55,331 bases of DNA from Piscinibacter defluvii (GCF_004011805.1 NZ_RCHJ01000030.1:1-55331), one strand, 5' to 3'. Shown: positions 18,001 through 25,370, counted from the stretch's first letter. Made by a program: numbers and translations. The notes: generated by a model not told the origin, from the letters alone.

Positions 18001-18187
18001 AGAGCGTCGCCTTACTGATCTTGACGCCCTCGCGCGCAGAGTCGACGAATGACAGCAGGACGTCGAGGCTCGACTGCACTCGGTTGGCCTCGACTCCGTG
18101 CGCCAGCCACCCCTTGTCGACGCCGGCATCGCGTTCAGGCGCACCTTCGCCGAGAGCCGTGACGCGGTTGAGGAAGTCGTCGATCAT
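15023..18187 (-). CDS. TIG/IPT plus patatin-like protein with degenerate active site
   Basis: This 1,054-aa protein starts at the ATG at 18187, with GGAGGAG 6 bases upstream. Order of parts: a helical N-terminus (1-90), a low-complexity Asp/Leu/Arg/Pro tract with repeated DLLDRPDL units (about 105-140), an IPT/TIG immunoglobulin-like domain (about 185-270, IESIEPRRAIVGQEITIRGSG), then a patatin-like region from about 410. There FLGAGTRSIFHAGALEYL matches the oxyanion-loop segment. The nucleophile elbow, normally G-x-S-x-G, reads SSTGLGAL (about 444), so the Ser appears replaced by Gly, and the DGG/DGA of the dyad reads VDAAYTD (about 750). No signal peptide is seen. It looks like a catalytically dead or altered phospholipase-fold protein. 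Role unknown. Confidence 0.7.
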   Translation of the reverse strand: MIDDFLNRVTALGEGAPERDAGVDKGWLAHGVEANRVQSSLDVLLSFVDSAREGVKISKATLSGVVRAMFDEQRSARDLRADLTRDAEVLPRRPFGRDKPLLPGTREFGDLLDRPDLRDLLDRPDLGDLLGRREPGDPLDPPIDFPDLVPLDEFMKIGCVLDVMSGLAKLGGIVATVPRARPKQGAVIESIEPRRAIVGQEITIRGSGFGDPKPKDVEVYVGTRHAPALTWDDKAISVNVPSGVNGDVCVSVLENVVLNSPATGDAVVLAVEVGSTMTGCFGISRVGERLAAGTMALLEPHSECGPLNHLWVGAPAIDTFAINGSSTTAQIHPKDLIELSWATRFADQVRLQTVVRTGLAPPAILVPNVQVAATGARRMGPPATRSAWEIDYILTASNAAGTRQATVRAHGTFGYAMAFLGAGTRSIFHAGALEYLPASCDTAPRAVSSTGLGALGALSAATAFRNSAALVASWNTINAAPIPAPPQNARAYSVMNSLIAEDATVRQAFDAYEQGIYARLLVAVDTSVNEAMLSYADAPVIGDIAIAITDDATILENKVIEGLKDAGMWIASEVIGPALEDGGVADSEMGKVAAPAKALVEEAIVGNAVQGGINAVSTGLMNVNPAIAVVFVVAANVIKGLVEGAFDIGKANALRAALAARGLCGRGPLVALIDDFIARSGLLGRTVGTSTGVALAASMLESGEPAYIDGFATARTTSGGTIGTLGWRDSLLAVTAVPGALAPVTAGAVNLVDAAYTDIGPLEILQRRDVDEIIAIHATCNLLPRVQAPDSFSTVGFLTLARRGERVRAASLALTGVEPDRFWQDLIDAQDGTRRRWKTRHVMPTIALSNLYAFEHEPGLLSIWRDYGYMRAFDVMAPTLVHPGEDEDSENLRRDLRNRLAVLSDLITGTREAAWRLESFINKVLPVELGAASRRNPPQVSLTNDGGDLVALRQLKTLICNQVQRRLQMVQLAEKVYRSPMSKWPGDAVPRPRFSTWFSEFEQHGYSFDNISPVDPTGMGRVNPWLETGGFTTNNPVAAATPPSIAAALFNQLP

Positions 18188-18529
18188 CGCTGTCTCCTCC
18201 AATCGAGGACCCGGACGTGTGGCAGCCGCTCAAGAACTCCCAGCGGCTCGGCACGGGCATCAAGTATCGGACCGGCCACTGCCGGTGATCGTTGCCGTAG
18301 TCTCCCACGAACAGCCGCAGGCTTGCGATGGGTGCCCATGCCTCCTTCCCGCCGCTGACCGACGAGATGCGCGAACGAGCGGGGGGCCAAGGTCGCACAC
18401 AGGGCCGCCGCAGCGATCCTTCAAGTACGCATTGAGCTGCGGGCGCGAAGCCCGAAGTCAGGCGACCGGTGGGTCGATTCGCCGGTGTGATGTTCCTTCG
18501 AGGAGGTGGAGATGTCGCCGCCGGGTGGC
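18188..18529. other. Intergenic stretch, no gene supported
   Basis: This ~340-bp gap separates the divergently read upstream side of the patatin-like gene from the 3' end of the ZIP gene. It carries the GGAGGAG of the patatin-like gene at its left edge. Short open frames exist but show no start signals or protein-like composition. No repeat or clear terminator was noticed. Confidence 0.4.
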
Positions 18530-19249
18530 TCAGCCCATGAGTTCCAGCAGATCCAGGGCGACGAAGCCGGCAAAGAAGGAAGCGGTAATCAGCGGCGTCT
18601 CCTGGACTTCGTGTGCCTCGGTGAGCAGTTCTTCGACCACCAGGTACATCAGCGCCGCGGCACCGAACGAGAGCACGGTCTCCAGCGCGAGCCCCGACAG
18701 CCCGGCGAGCAACGAGCCGCCGAGCGCAGCTCCGACGATCACCAGGGCACTCAGCCCGGCCACGGTCAGCAGGGTTCGAGTTCGCGACACCTTGGCCTCA
18801 CCCAGGCTCGCTGCCACCGAGACGCCCAGAAACAGCAACTCCAGCATCAGCGCGACGATCAGCAGCGTCCCGACGCGCTCGCCCGCCGCGAAGCCGACCC
18901 CGATCAGAACGCCGTCAAGAAGGACATCGATGCCGACGGTGACAAGCAGGCCGAAATTGCCGCTTCCACCCTGCTCGCCGCGACCTTCGATTCGCTGCGC
19001 CATCGCCTTGACGCCGAGCATCAGTCCAACCCCGAGGGCAAAGCCGATCAGCACGCCAAGTGGACGATGTTCGCGGGTCATCTCCGGCAAAAGTTCGCCG
19101 GCCACGACCGCCATGACCACTCCGGCAGCAAAGTGCTGCAACAAGCTCCGCGCCCTCGCGCTTGGGACTCTGAAAGTGGCGATGGCTCCGCCGAGCAAGG
19201 TGGCGCCGACTGGAATCAGCGTCAGGCCGAGGATCTGGGTCAATGCCAC
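18530..19249 (-). CDS. ZIP-family metal transporter
   Basis: This 239-aa protein has about eight hydrophobic helices. The central helices carry LLQHFAAGVVMAVVAGELLPE and GIDVLLDGVLIGVGFAAG, which correspond to the HFxxG...E and (H/D)N/D-x-x-DG-x-x-IG metal-path segments of the ZIP (ZupT/GufA) family. His in the second motif is replaced by Asp here. The start is GTG at 19249 with AAGGAG 6 bases before it. ZIP proteins move Zn or other divalent metals into the cytoplasm, or out of it in some GufA-like members. Direction and metal cannot be read from sequence. It is the last intact gene before the mobile region. Confidence 0.82.
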   Translation of the reverse strand: MALTQILGLTLIPVGATLLGGAIATFRVPSARARSLLQHFAAGVVMAVVAGELLPEMTREHRPLGVLIGFALGVGLMLGVKAMAQRIEGRGEQGGSGNFGLLVTVGIDVLLDGVLIGVGFAAGERVGTLLIVALMLELLFLGVSVAASLGEAKVSRTRTLLTVAGLSALVIVGAALGGSLLAGLSGLALETVLSFGAAALMYLVVEELLTEAHEVQETPLITASFFAGFVALDLLELMG

Positions 19250-19392
19250 ATCAAGCTCCTTGCGTCGACGCTTCGGCGTGCGCCCGACGCGACTCGACTG
19301 TGATTCAGGTCAATGGATCTCAGCTCTGGCGCGCATGCGGCGCCTCGACCGACCGCCGGCGCGGGAGCGCGGAAAGGTCAGCAGCAGCCCGA

Positions 19393-19548
19393 TTATTGCG
19401 AGCAACGAGCACTTCGTTCGCGACGCGCATGAGCATTGCGGGCCGCCAGCGCCACGAGGGCCGTCGCAGCGAACCCGGAACCGGCCAGAAGTGTCGCCTG
19501 GGAGCCCAGTCGATCCCACAGCAGCCCGGCAGTGGCACTGGCCTGCTG
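19393..19548 (-). pseudogene. C-terminal remnant of an MFS transporter
   Basis: Read on the minus strand, about 51 codons end at a stop at 19393 and encode SATAGLLWDRLGSQATLLAG followed by hydrophobic Ala/Leu residues and a basic tail. This matches the last transmembrane helices of major-facilitator transporters. The 5' part of the gene should lie to the right, but there the sequence changes abruptly to the 3' end of a tniQ gene at about 19546. No matching N-terminal part is found elsewhere in the window, so the gene was cut by insertion and deletion. Confidence 0.72.
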
Positions 19549-19726
19549 AATACGAGCTGCGGATGAGTCGTGAACTGCACGCGCACGGCTTCTGGCGAAG
19601 GCCTTGGATGTTCGGCAACATCGCCCAGGAGCATCTGGCTTCGGTCCGAGGCCGATCTGGCGGGGAACGCTGATGATCGGACACCGACCGGCGACATTGC
19701 TGTGTCGAGCGAATCGGCGTAGCGTG
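19546..19726 (+). repeat. Left copy of a ~182-bp direct repeat (tniQ 3' end)
   Basis: This stretch is a near copy of 24879-25061, which is the end of the intact tniQ gene. Only scattered substitutions and a 2-base length difference separate them. It encodes the same C-terminal residues (ELHAHGFWRRPWMFGNIAQE) up to an early stop from the frame shift. The copy begins inside the tniQ coding region, directly next to the truncated MFS gene. Confidence 0.88.
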
Positions 19727-19810
19727 AAGAGTTGTCCGCTGCGGCCCGGACCAAGCATCAAATTTAGTTGCCGGGCAGCATCACTCTTAGTTGTGCGAGC
19801 GGAGCCGCTC
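19727..19810 (+). mobile_element. Diverged right-end remnant of a related transposon
   Basis: After the left repeat, the sequence remains alignable, at lower identity, with the DNA that follows the intact tniQ gene. Shared landmarks in order are TTGCCG, GCA, ACT, GTTG and CGAGCGG..CC. It ends in the short hairpin GAGCGGAGCCGCTC (19797-19810), which sits where the intact copy has the hairpin GGCCCCTTCGGGGGCC. I infer the right end of an earlier, related element left behind beside the intact one. Confidence 0.55.
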
Positions 19811-19812
19811 AC

Positions 19813-19829
19813 ACAAGAGAAGTTGTAAC
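19813..19829 (+). repeat. Transposon end repeat, left copy 1
   Basis: ACAAGAGAAGTTGTAAC is identical to 19895-19911. Its 13-bp core recurs inverted at 25093-25105. It is probably a transposase (TniA) binding site in the left end. Confidence 0.75.
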
Positions 19830-19894
19830 TCATCGGTCGAACCATCTTCCCGGGCAACGCTGACAGCGACGATGGGTTACTGAGGGCGCGTGCG

Positions 19895-19911
19895 ACAAGA
19901 GAAGTTGTAAC
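19895..19911 (+). repeat. Transposon end repeat, left copy 2
   Basis: This is the second exact copy of ACAAGAGAAGTTGTAAC, 82 bp after the first and 62 bp before the tniA start codon. Multiple spaced copies at an end are typical for TnsB/TniA-type elements. Confidence 0.75.
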
Positions 19912-19972
19912 GAGGGGCGCGGTTCAACTATTCTTGTGCGACCGCCGACGGCGGCTTGAGCGGGAGGCACGC

Positions 19973-21964
19973 ATGCCCAGACGCGCTCGCATTGGCACGG
20001 CGGCCTGGCCCGGCCAAGCCGCCGTGCCCGATCAGGTTCGGCCGGATCTCTGGACTCAGGTCGATGCAGACGCCTTGCCGGAAGACCGGCGAGAGTTGTT
20101 CTTGCGTCGCAAGACGGGCATCCAGCTCTACTTCGACGGTGCGACCGAGGCCGACATTCGGGAGGCCTGCGGGTTCGGGCGCTCACACATCTATCGCCTC
20201 ATCACGGAGCGCTGCCTGGCGCAGAATCCGGATGGCAATGCGAACGGCTGGCGCGGTGCGCTGCCGCATCGCCGAGTGAAGGAATGGTCTCGAACGACGC
20301 CGCTCGAAGTCAGCGATGCGGGGGCCGGGGCCGCTGGGGCTCTCCAATGGCTGTTCGAGTCGCCAGGCGGCTCCGAGCTCGAGGCCAGGTTCCGCAAGCA
20401 CATCCTGGGCAGGCTGCCGAAGCTCGCCGCCGCGAAGCGCCCGAAGCAGGAGCTCTTCACTTGGTTCATCAAGGAACTGCGCGCGGCCGGCCTCGAGGCG
20501 CGAGGCGAGTGGCCCTTCAACGTCGAGAAGCTCGGCTACGTCAGCATCTGCAAGTTCATCGACAAGGTCATGGACGAGAACCCTCGACGCCAGCGGCAGC
20601 TGCTCGGTGGCCATGAGGCTGAGCGCAAGGCGCGCGCCGGCGACGGCGCCGACAGGCCACTGCTGCGCGTGTTCCAACGGGTGGAGTGCGATGCCCACAA
20701 GCTCGACTCGCGCATGGTGGTGGCCATTCCATCGCCGCACGGCGGCTACGAGACCCGCAAGATTCGTCGTCTGTGGGTCATCGTCATCATCGAGGTCGAG
20801 TCTCGTGCCGTGCTCGGCTACCACCTCAGCCTGCACCCGGAATGCAGCGCCGAGGACGTGCTGCGAACCGTCAAACGCGCGTTGACGCGCTGGGCGCCGC
20901 GCGAGTTGCTGTGGAGCGGCAACGCGTACGTCGAGGGCGCAGGCCTACCGTCGGCGCACCACGAGCGCTACCTGGGCGCCTGCTGGGACGAGTTCAGCGT
21001 CGATGGCGCGATGGCCAACATCTGCGACCGAGTCGAACGGCAGCTGCGCGAGGTTGTCGGTTCGACCATTCTCAAGCCGCAGGACCCCACCAGCTACACC
21101 AGCCGGCGCAGCAAGGACGACCGCCCGTTCATCGAGTCCTTCTTCGGCCAGCTCGCCAGGGGAGGCTTTCATCGGCTGTCGACCACGACCGGCAGCAAGC
21201 CGAGCGACAAGCGCGGCGCGGACCCTTGCGAGACGGCGGCGGAGACTCAGTTCCAGCTCGAGTACGCCGAAGAGCTCCTCGACACCCTCATCGCCAACTA
21301 CAACGTGCGCCCGCACTCCGGCCTGGGCTGGCGCAGCCCGCTGGCCCAGCTCGACTTCCTGACCAGCCGTGAACCAGAACGCATCCGCCAGGCCGATGCC
21401 GGTGAGGTCCAGCGCATGGTCAGCGTCCGCAAGCTGTGCACCCTGAAGGGAGGCGTCAGCACAGGCCGACGGCCGTACTTCCAGTTCGCAAACGCACTCT
21501 ACTCGGCCGAATGGCTCGCCCTGCGCACGGACCTGCTCGGCAAGTTGCTGTGGCTGCAACTGGAGGACGAGGACGACGCCCGCTTCGCAAGCGTGTCGAA
21601 CGAGCGCGGCGAGTTCCTGGGTGTTGTCCGGGCCGCGCCGCCGTGGAACCGGTCGCCGCACACCCTTTACATGCGCCAGGCCATCCGGGGGCTTGAGAAG
21701 CGCCGCATGTTGCACCTCAGTGGGCAATGCGATGCCGTCGAAGAACTCATCCGCTATGCCGAAGGCTCGAAGGACAAGAAGTTGCCGCCACACCCGGCGT
21801 ACCTGGAGGCCAGAAGGGTGCTGCAAAAGCACGCCCAGGCGCTGGCGGGCCAACCGGTGCCTGGCACGCCGGCACCCCATGGCGAGGCATCGGATCCTCC
21901 GCCCGGCGTAACGCATGAACCCCGACGTCCGCTGCCATCCATGCAGATGGCCAAGACCTGGTGA
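19973..21964 (+). CDS. tniA: TniA/TnsB-like DDE transposase
   Basis: This 663-aa protein starts at the ATG at 19973, with GGGAGG 5-6 bases upstream. The N-terminal ~230 residues contain helix-turn-helix-like parts (ATEADIREACGFGRSHIYRL). The integrase catalytic core shows VECDAHKLD (Asp about 240), a second Asp in FSVDGAMANICD (about 343) and RPFIESFFGQL (Glu about 388). A Mu-transposase-type beta-barrel and a C-terminal tail follow. By family it cuts the transposon ends and joins them to target DNA, working with the ATPase encoded next. It is longer than Tn5053 TniA (about 560 aa) and nearer TnsB in size. No TnsA-like nuclease gene accompanies it, which predicts replicative cointegrate formation unless a resolvase acts elsewhere. 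Confidence 0.88.
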   Translation: MPRRARIGTAAWPGQAAVPDQVRPDLWTQVDADALPEDRRELFLRRKTGIQLYFDGATEADIREACGFGRSHIYRLITERCLAQNPDGNANGWRGALPHRRVKEWSRTTPLEVSDAGAGAAGALQWLFESPGGSELEARFRKHILGRLPKLAAAKRPKQELFTWFIKELRAAGLEARGEWPFNVEKLGYVSICKFIDKVMDENPRRQRQLLGGHEAERKARAGDGADRPLLRVFQRVECDAHKLDSRMVVAIPSPHGGYETRKIRRLWVIVIIEVESRAVLGYHLSLHPECSAEDVLRTVKRALTRWAPRELLWSGNAYVEGAGLPSAHHERYLGACWDEFSVDGAMANICDRVERQLREVVGSTILKPQDPTSYTSRRSKDDRPFIESFFGQLARGGFHRLSTTTGSKPSDKRGADPCETAAETQFQLEYAEELLDTLIANYNVRPHSGLGWRSPLAQLDFLTSREPERIRQADAGEVQRMVSVRKLCTLKGGVSTGRRPYFQFANALYSAEWLALRTDLLGKLLWLQLEDEDDARFASVSNERGEFLGVVRAAPPWNRSPHTLYMRQAIRGLEKRRMLHLSGQCDAVEELIRYAEGSKDKKLPPHPAYLEARRVLQKHAQALAGQPVPGTPAPHGEASDPPPGVTHEPRRPLPSMQMAKTW

Positions 21965-22994
21965 CCTGGTGAAGGAGGCCGATTCGTCCAGCCCGCTGGT
22001 CGCGGAGCACCTGCCCAGGAACCACCCGGTGGTTACGCGCGACTACTCGCTTTTCACCCCGGCCATCTCCGAGATGGTGGACACGGTGGGCCGCTGGATC
22101 GACGACCAGGTCGATGGCGCGACCATCTTCGGCCCGTCGCGCTTCGGCAAGTCAAGCGCCGTGGACCACTGGCTGCAGACGCTGTTGTCGCAGCGCTGTG
22201 GTGGGCACGTCCCGATGATCGTGTGGAGTCACACGGATTCCGGCGGCGCAGCCTCGGGCGGGCGCTTCCATGCCCACCTGCTGCACGCCAGCCGACACCC
22301 CCTGGCCAAGGCAGCACGCAGCCCCCTCGACCGTCAGCACATGCTCATTGAGCGCTGGGCAGAGCTGGCGTCTCAGGGCGGCGGGCGCTTCCTGGTCCTG
22401 GTCATCGACGAAGCGCAGGGCATGACGCAGCGGGAGTGGCTGTGGCTGGTCGAGCTGCACAGCCTGCTCGAGAAGGAGCGCATCCGCTTGTGCGTCTTCT
22501 CGGTCGCCTCGCTCCAGGTGTTCGACGAACCGGTTGGCATGGCCATGTCCGGCGGTGCGCACGTCGCGGCCCGCTTCATGCTGGCCTCGGCGCCGTTCCA
22601 CGGCATCCGGGATGTCGACGAACTTCGCTTCGTCCTGTCCGGCTACGACGAGGGGACCGAGTGGCCACCCCGCTCTGGAATCTCGTTCACGGCGGGCCTC
22701 GCGCCCGAAGCGTGGGCCGGTGGGTTCAGGATGGCCCACCATGCCGAAGGCCTGATGCAGGCGATGGTGCTCGAACTGCCTGCCAAGTACGAGGGCCCCA
22801 TCGAGTTCCCGATGAAGACGGTGGCACAGGCCGCCCGGCATGCCCTGCTGCGCATCGCCGGCGGCGCTGAACCTCGGGATGTGATGTCCATCGACTCGTG
22901 GCGACGCATCGTCGCCGGCTGCGGTCATCAGGCACTCATGGCCATCGTGACGGCCTTGTCGCCGCGCTTGAAGCGCAGCGGATCGCGTGCATGA
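21915..22994 (+). CDS. tniB: TniB/TnsC-like AAA+ transposition regulator
   Basis: This is a protein of up to 359 aa. Walker A reads GPSRFGKSS (about residue 74) and Walker B LVLVIDEAQGM (about 157). This is the TniB/TnsC form of AAA+ ATPase, which polymerises on DNA and passes target choice to the transposase. The ATG at 21915 overlaps the end of tniA by 50 bp; a GTG at 21969 just past the tniA stop is an alternative start. The 3' end overlaps the start of tniQ by ATGA. Tight overlaps point to translational coupling and fixed ratios of the three proteins. Confidence 0.87.
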   Translation: MNPDVRCHPCRWPRPGDLVKEADSSSPLVAEHLPRNHPVVTRDYSLFTPAISEMVDTVGRWIDDQVDGATIFGPSRFGKSSAVDHWLQTLLSQRCGGHVPMIVWSHTDSGGAASGGRFHAHLLHASRHPLAKAARSPLDRQHMLIERWAELASQGGGRFLVLVIDEAQGMTQREWLWLVELHSLLEKERIRLCVFSVASLQVFDEPVGMAMSGGAHVAARFMLASAPFHGIRDVDELRFVLSGYDEGTEWPPRSGISFTAGLAPEAWAGGFRMAHHAEGLMQAMVLELPAKYEGPIEFPMKTVAQAARHALLRIAGGAEPRDVMSIDSWRRIVAGCGHQALMAIVTALSPRLKRSGSRA

Positions 22995-25057
22995 CCACCG
23001 GCCCATCCGCGCGGCTGACCTGGCACCAGGGCAGTGTCCTGCCCTACTCCTCGCTCTGGCACACGGTTCAACGAGCGATGTCGCTGAACGCGCTGCGGCC
23101 CAAGGAGTTGGCGTTCTGCGGCCGCGGGGCTGACCAAGCCGGCATCCCACGGCACGTCAACCTGCTCTACAACGAAGCGGTTGACGGCCTGTGTGGCGCT
23201 CGCGTCGAAGCGCTGTCGATGCGGTCCCTGGCGCAGGCGTTGGGCGAGCAGGAAGCGGTGTTCGCATGGGCTCACCTGGGCCGCCTGCCGAGGTCGGTTC
23301 GCTCGCTCATCGCCCCGGGTATTCGTGTTTGCAGGACGTGCATGGCTCGGGGGTACCACAGCGCGCTGTACTCGCTGAGGCTGCTGCAGACCTGCCCGAT
23401 TCACGGCTGCGAACTCGACGACCGCTGCAACTGCGGGGAGCTCTTCGCCGACGACCAGGTGGTCCTGCACCACATGAACGCTGGTTACTGCCGGTGTGGC
23501 CGCATGGCGTACTTCACCGGCCAGACGTGCCGTCGTCCGACCATGCGGCACGATGAGACGGCGCCGATGTCGGTGGTCGCGACGTGGCTGGAACGGCTGG
23601 CGGGTGTCATTCGGCCATCGCCGGGCGATCACCAGGCCCAGCGGGCACACGACCGGATCCTTCTGGACTCCGTCGGCGCCTGGTGCGCTGAGTTGAACCT
23701 CGGCAATCCTGGCTCGGCGATCACCCGCGACCCGCAGCCTCTGCGAGTGAGCATCAGCGTGGCGCGGCTGTCCACCATCGAGTGCGCAAACGCCGTCCGT
23801 CCAGCAACGCACAGTCGCCAGGGCGCAGCGTCGACTCGCGGCCGGCACAGCATCTACTGGTCCACTGACGATGCGACGACGACCTACCGATCATTGGCGC
23901 GTCACATCAGGCGACACGTGGCCAGGGGCGCCGAGGCGCACGCGATCGACTTCATGCTGAACCCGGATCCTCTGCAGATGGGCGCCAGGATGCGCGCGCA
24001 GCACCCGGCGATGGTGGCGTTCGCCGATCTGATGTTCACGGAGTGCATGGAGACCTATGCGGGCCTGCGGCGGTGGCCCTATCGCGACCCGCGGGCAGGT
24101 GCGACCAGCAGGGTCCGGGACGGGCTTGCCCATCTGAGCCTCGACGGCGGTCACGACTGGCCGCCGGCGCTACGCGAAGCGCGATTGGCCTGGGTGCGCA
24201 GGCAGGCGGCCGCAACTGCGATCACGCACGCTTGGCGACGGGCACAGATGCTCGCCGTTCACGCGGCCGCCACCGGATTCGCTGACTGGAGTGCAGCCAC
24301 CGAGAGGTACTTGCCGGTTGGGGCCATCTCGTCAACGCACATCGATCGGCCCAAGCCGAGCGGGACGGCCTTCTGGTTCGACGCCCCACCGCCGTACCAG
24401 GTGACTTGGGCGGCGGTGGTCAGCGGCGAGCACCTGCGCTTTGTCAGCGCACCGGCAATGCCCAGGATCGACTGGACGCTGCCGCGTTCGAGCAAGGCCC
24501 AGCGGCAGGCAACCTGGTCCGAGGCCGAACGGCGGAGGGTCTCGGAGCTGCGCGGGGCCTGCGGCGGCCCATGCCTCACCTGGTCGGCGCACGCCGGCTG
24601 GGAAGTGCTCCCGTCAGCCAGCCCCGCGACTGCGCCGGTCAAGCGTCACCGGCTGCTCGGCGTCGCCGGCGCGCCGCGGTTCTGGGTGTTTGCATGGGCA
24701 GGCGGCTTTGCAGCGACGATGTGCGAGATCAGGGTCCAGGCCTTCGGCGCCACGGCCCGCGAAGCCATCGACGCACTGAGGTCGGCCGTTCGGCAGCACA
24801 GCAGGCAATGTCCGCAGGTCAACGCAGCGCCGTCCCTGCCGTCGTCCGAACCTGAGCCCCTGCCGCCGGAAGACCAACCTGAATACGAGCTGCGGGTGAG
24901 TCGTGAACTGCACGCGCACGGCTTCTGGCGAAGGCCTTGGATGTTCCGCAATATCGCCCAGGAGCATCTGGCTTCGGTCCAAGGCCGATCTGGCGAGGGC
25001 AACCCTGATGATCGGCCGCCGACCGGCGACATTGCTGTGCCGAGCGAATCGGCGTAG
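22991..25057 (+). CDS. tniQ: TniQ/TnsD-like target-selection protein
   Basis: This 688-aa protein starts at the ATG at 22991, which overlaps the tniB stop as ATGA. The N-terminal TniQ domain shows WHQGSVLPYSSLWHTVQR. A zinc-finger region follows at about residues 110-180: CRTC, then CPIHGCELDDRCNCG, then CRCG. The long C-terminal half resembles TnsD in size and probably contacts target DNA. In Tn7-like elements this protein chooses the attachment site and recruits the ATPase. The final ~60 codons are duplicated at 19546-19726, left of tniA. The long C-terminus suggests recognition of a defined chromosomal site, but which one cannot be told here. Confidence 0.82.
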   Translation: MTTGPSARLTWHQGSVLPYSSLWHTVQRAMSLNALRPKELAFCGRGADQAGIPRHVNLLYNEAVDGLCGARVEALSMRSLAQALGEQEAVFAWAHLGRLPRSVRSLIAPGIRVCRTCMARGYHSALYSLRLLQTCPIHGCELDDRCNCGELFADDQVVLHHMNAGYCRCGRMAYFTGQTCRRPTMRHDETAPMSVVATWLERLAGVIRPSPGDHQAQRAHDRILLDSVGAWCAELNLGNPGSAITRDPQPLRVSISVARLSTIECANAVRPATHSRQGAASTRGRHSIYWSTDDATTTYRSLARHIRRHVARGAEAHAIDFMLNPDPLQMGARMRAQHPAMVAFADLMFTECMETYAGLRRWPYRDPRAGATSRVRDGLAHLSLDGGHDWPPALREARLAWVRRQAAATAITHAWRRAQMLAVHAAATGFADWSAATERYLPVGAISSTHIDRPKPSGTAFWFDAPPPYQVTWAAVVSGEHLRFVSAPAMPRIDWTLPRSSKAQRQATWSEAERRRVSELRGACGGPCLTWSAHAGWEVLPSASPATAPVKRHRLLGVAGAPRFWVFAWAGGFAATMCEIRVQAFGATAREAIDALRSAVRQHSRQCPQVNAAPSLPSSEPEPLPPEDQPEYELRVSRELHAHGFWRRPWMFRNIAQEHLASVQGRSGEGNPDDRPPTGDIAVPSESA

Positions 25058-25061
25058 CGTG
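24879..25061 (+). repeat. Right copy of the ~182-bp direct repeat
   Basis: This is the original 3' end of tniQ, almost identical to 19546-19726. The two copies lie 5.33 kb apart in the same orientation and enclose all three transposition genes, so homologous recombination between them could delete the module. Confidence 0.88.
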
Positions 25062-25092
25062 CACGGTTGCTCGTCCCCTCGCCGCATGGAAC

Positions 25093-25128
25093 ACAACTTC
25101 TCTTGCCGCTTGAGCACAACTTGTGTTG
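25093..25128 (-). repeat. Right-end inverted copies of the transposon end repeat
   Basis: ACAACTTCTCTTG at 25093-25105 is the exact reverse complement of the core of the two left-end repeats. ACAACTTGTGTTG at 25116-25128 is a diverged second copy 23 bp further on. The opposite orientation relative to the left copies is what is expected of the two ends of one TniA/TnsB-type transposon. Confidence 0.75.
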
Positions 25129-25135
25129 AACGAGC

Positions 25136-25166
25136 GGCCCCTTCGGGGGCCAGCGAATTATCGCTG
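25136..25166. repeat. Two adjacent perfect hairpins at the transposon right end
   Basis: GGCCCCTTCGGGGGCC (25136-25151, TTCG loop) is immediately followed by CAGCGAATTATCGCTG (25151-25166). No T-run follows, so the first is not an ordinary terminator for tniQ in DNA terms, although it may still end transcription. The probable transposon terminus lies just beyond, near the ACA at 25190. Confidence 0.7.
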
Positions 25167-25191
25167 CCAAATGACGTCCTGATAAGAACAC

Positions 25192-25334
25192 TTCTCGGGA
25201 CGTAGGACTCGACCACCTTGGCGTGCATCAGCACACCGCGCTGAGTCTGCTGAAACTCTCACCGCGGTGAGAGTTCGCTGGCGAACATGTCTATCAGCAA
25301 GGCCACCAAGACAAGCAACATTCTCGGGACGTAG
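25192..25334. repeat. 14-bp direct repeat flanking a 22-bp palindrome
   Basis: TTCTCGGGACGTAG occurs at 25192-25205 and again at 25321-25334, each preceded by an AACA-like sequence. Between them, 25254-25275 is a perfect palindrome (AACTCTCACCG joined to its own complement), directly followed by the hairpin TTCGCTGGCGAA (25274-25285). The set lies upstream of the large recombinase gene and could be its recombination or operator site. Confidence 0.7.
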
Positions 25335-25370
25335 CCTCGAAACCCAGGGGGGTTCGACCCGCCTTTCCGG

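Noticed and set aside
14723-18052. Very long plus-strand open frame (over 1,000 codons)
   Set aside because: It is antisense to the patatin-like gene, with Arg/Asp/His-rich composition and no domains; a GC-skew artefact.
17544-19673. Plus-strand frame of about 700 codons ending in the duplicated tniQ tail
   Set aside because: Most of it is a Ser/Pro/Arg-rich shadow of the patatin-like and ZIP genes; only the last part is real tniQ sequence, and it is a remnant.
25136-25151. attC-like or integron site
   Set aside because: The short perfect hairpin lacks the R and L box organisation of attC and no integron integrase of IntI type is present.
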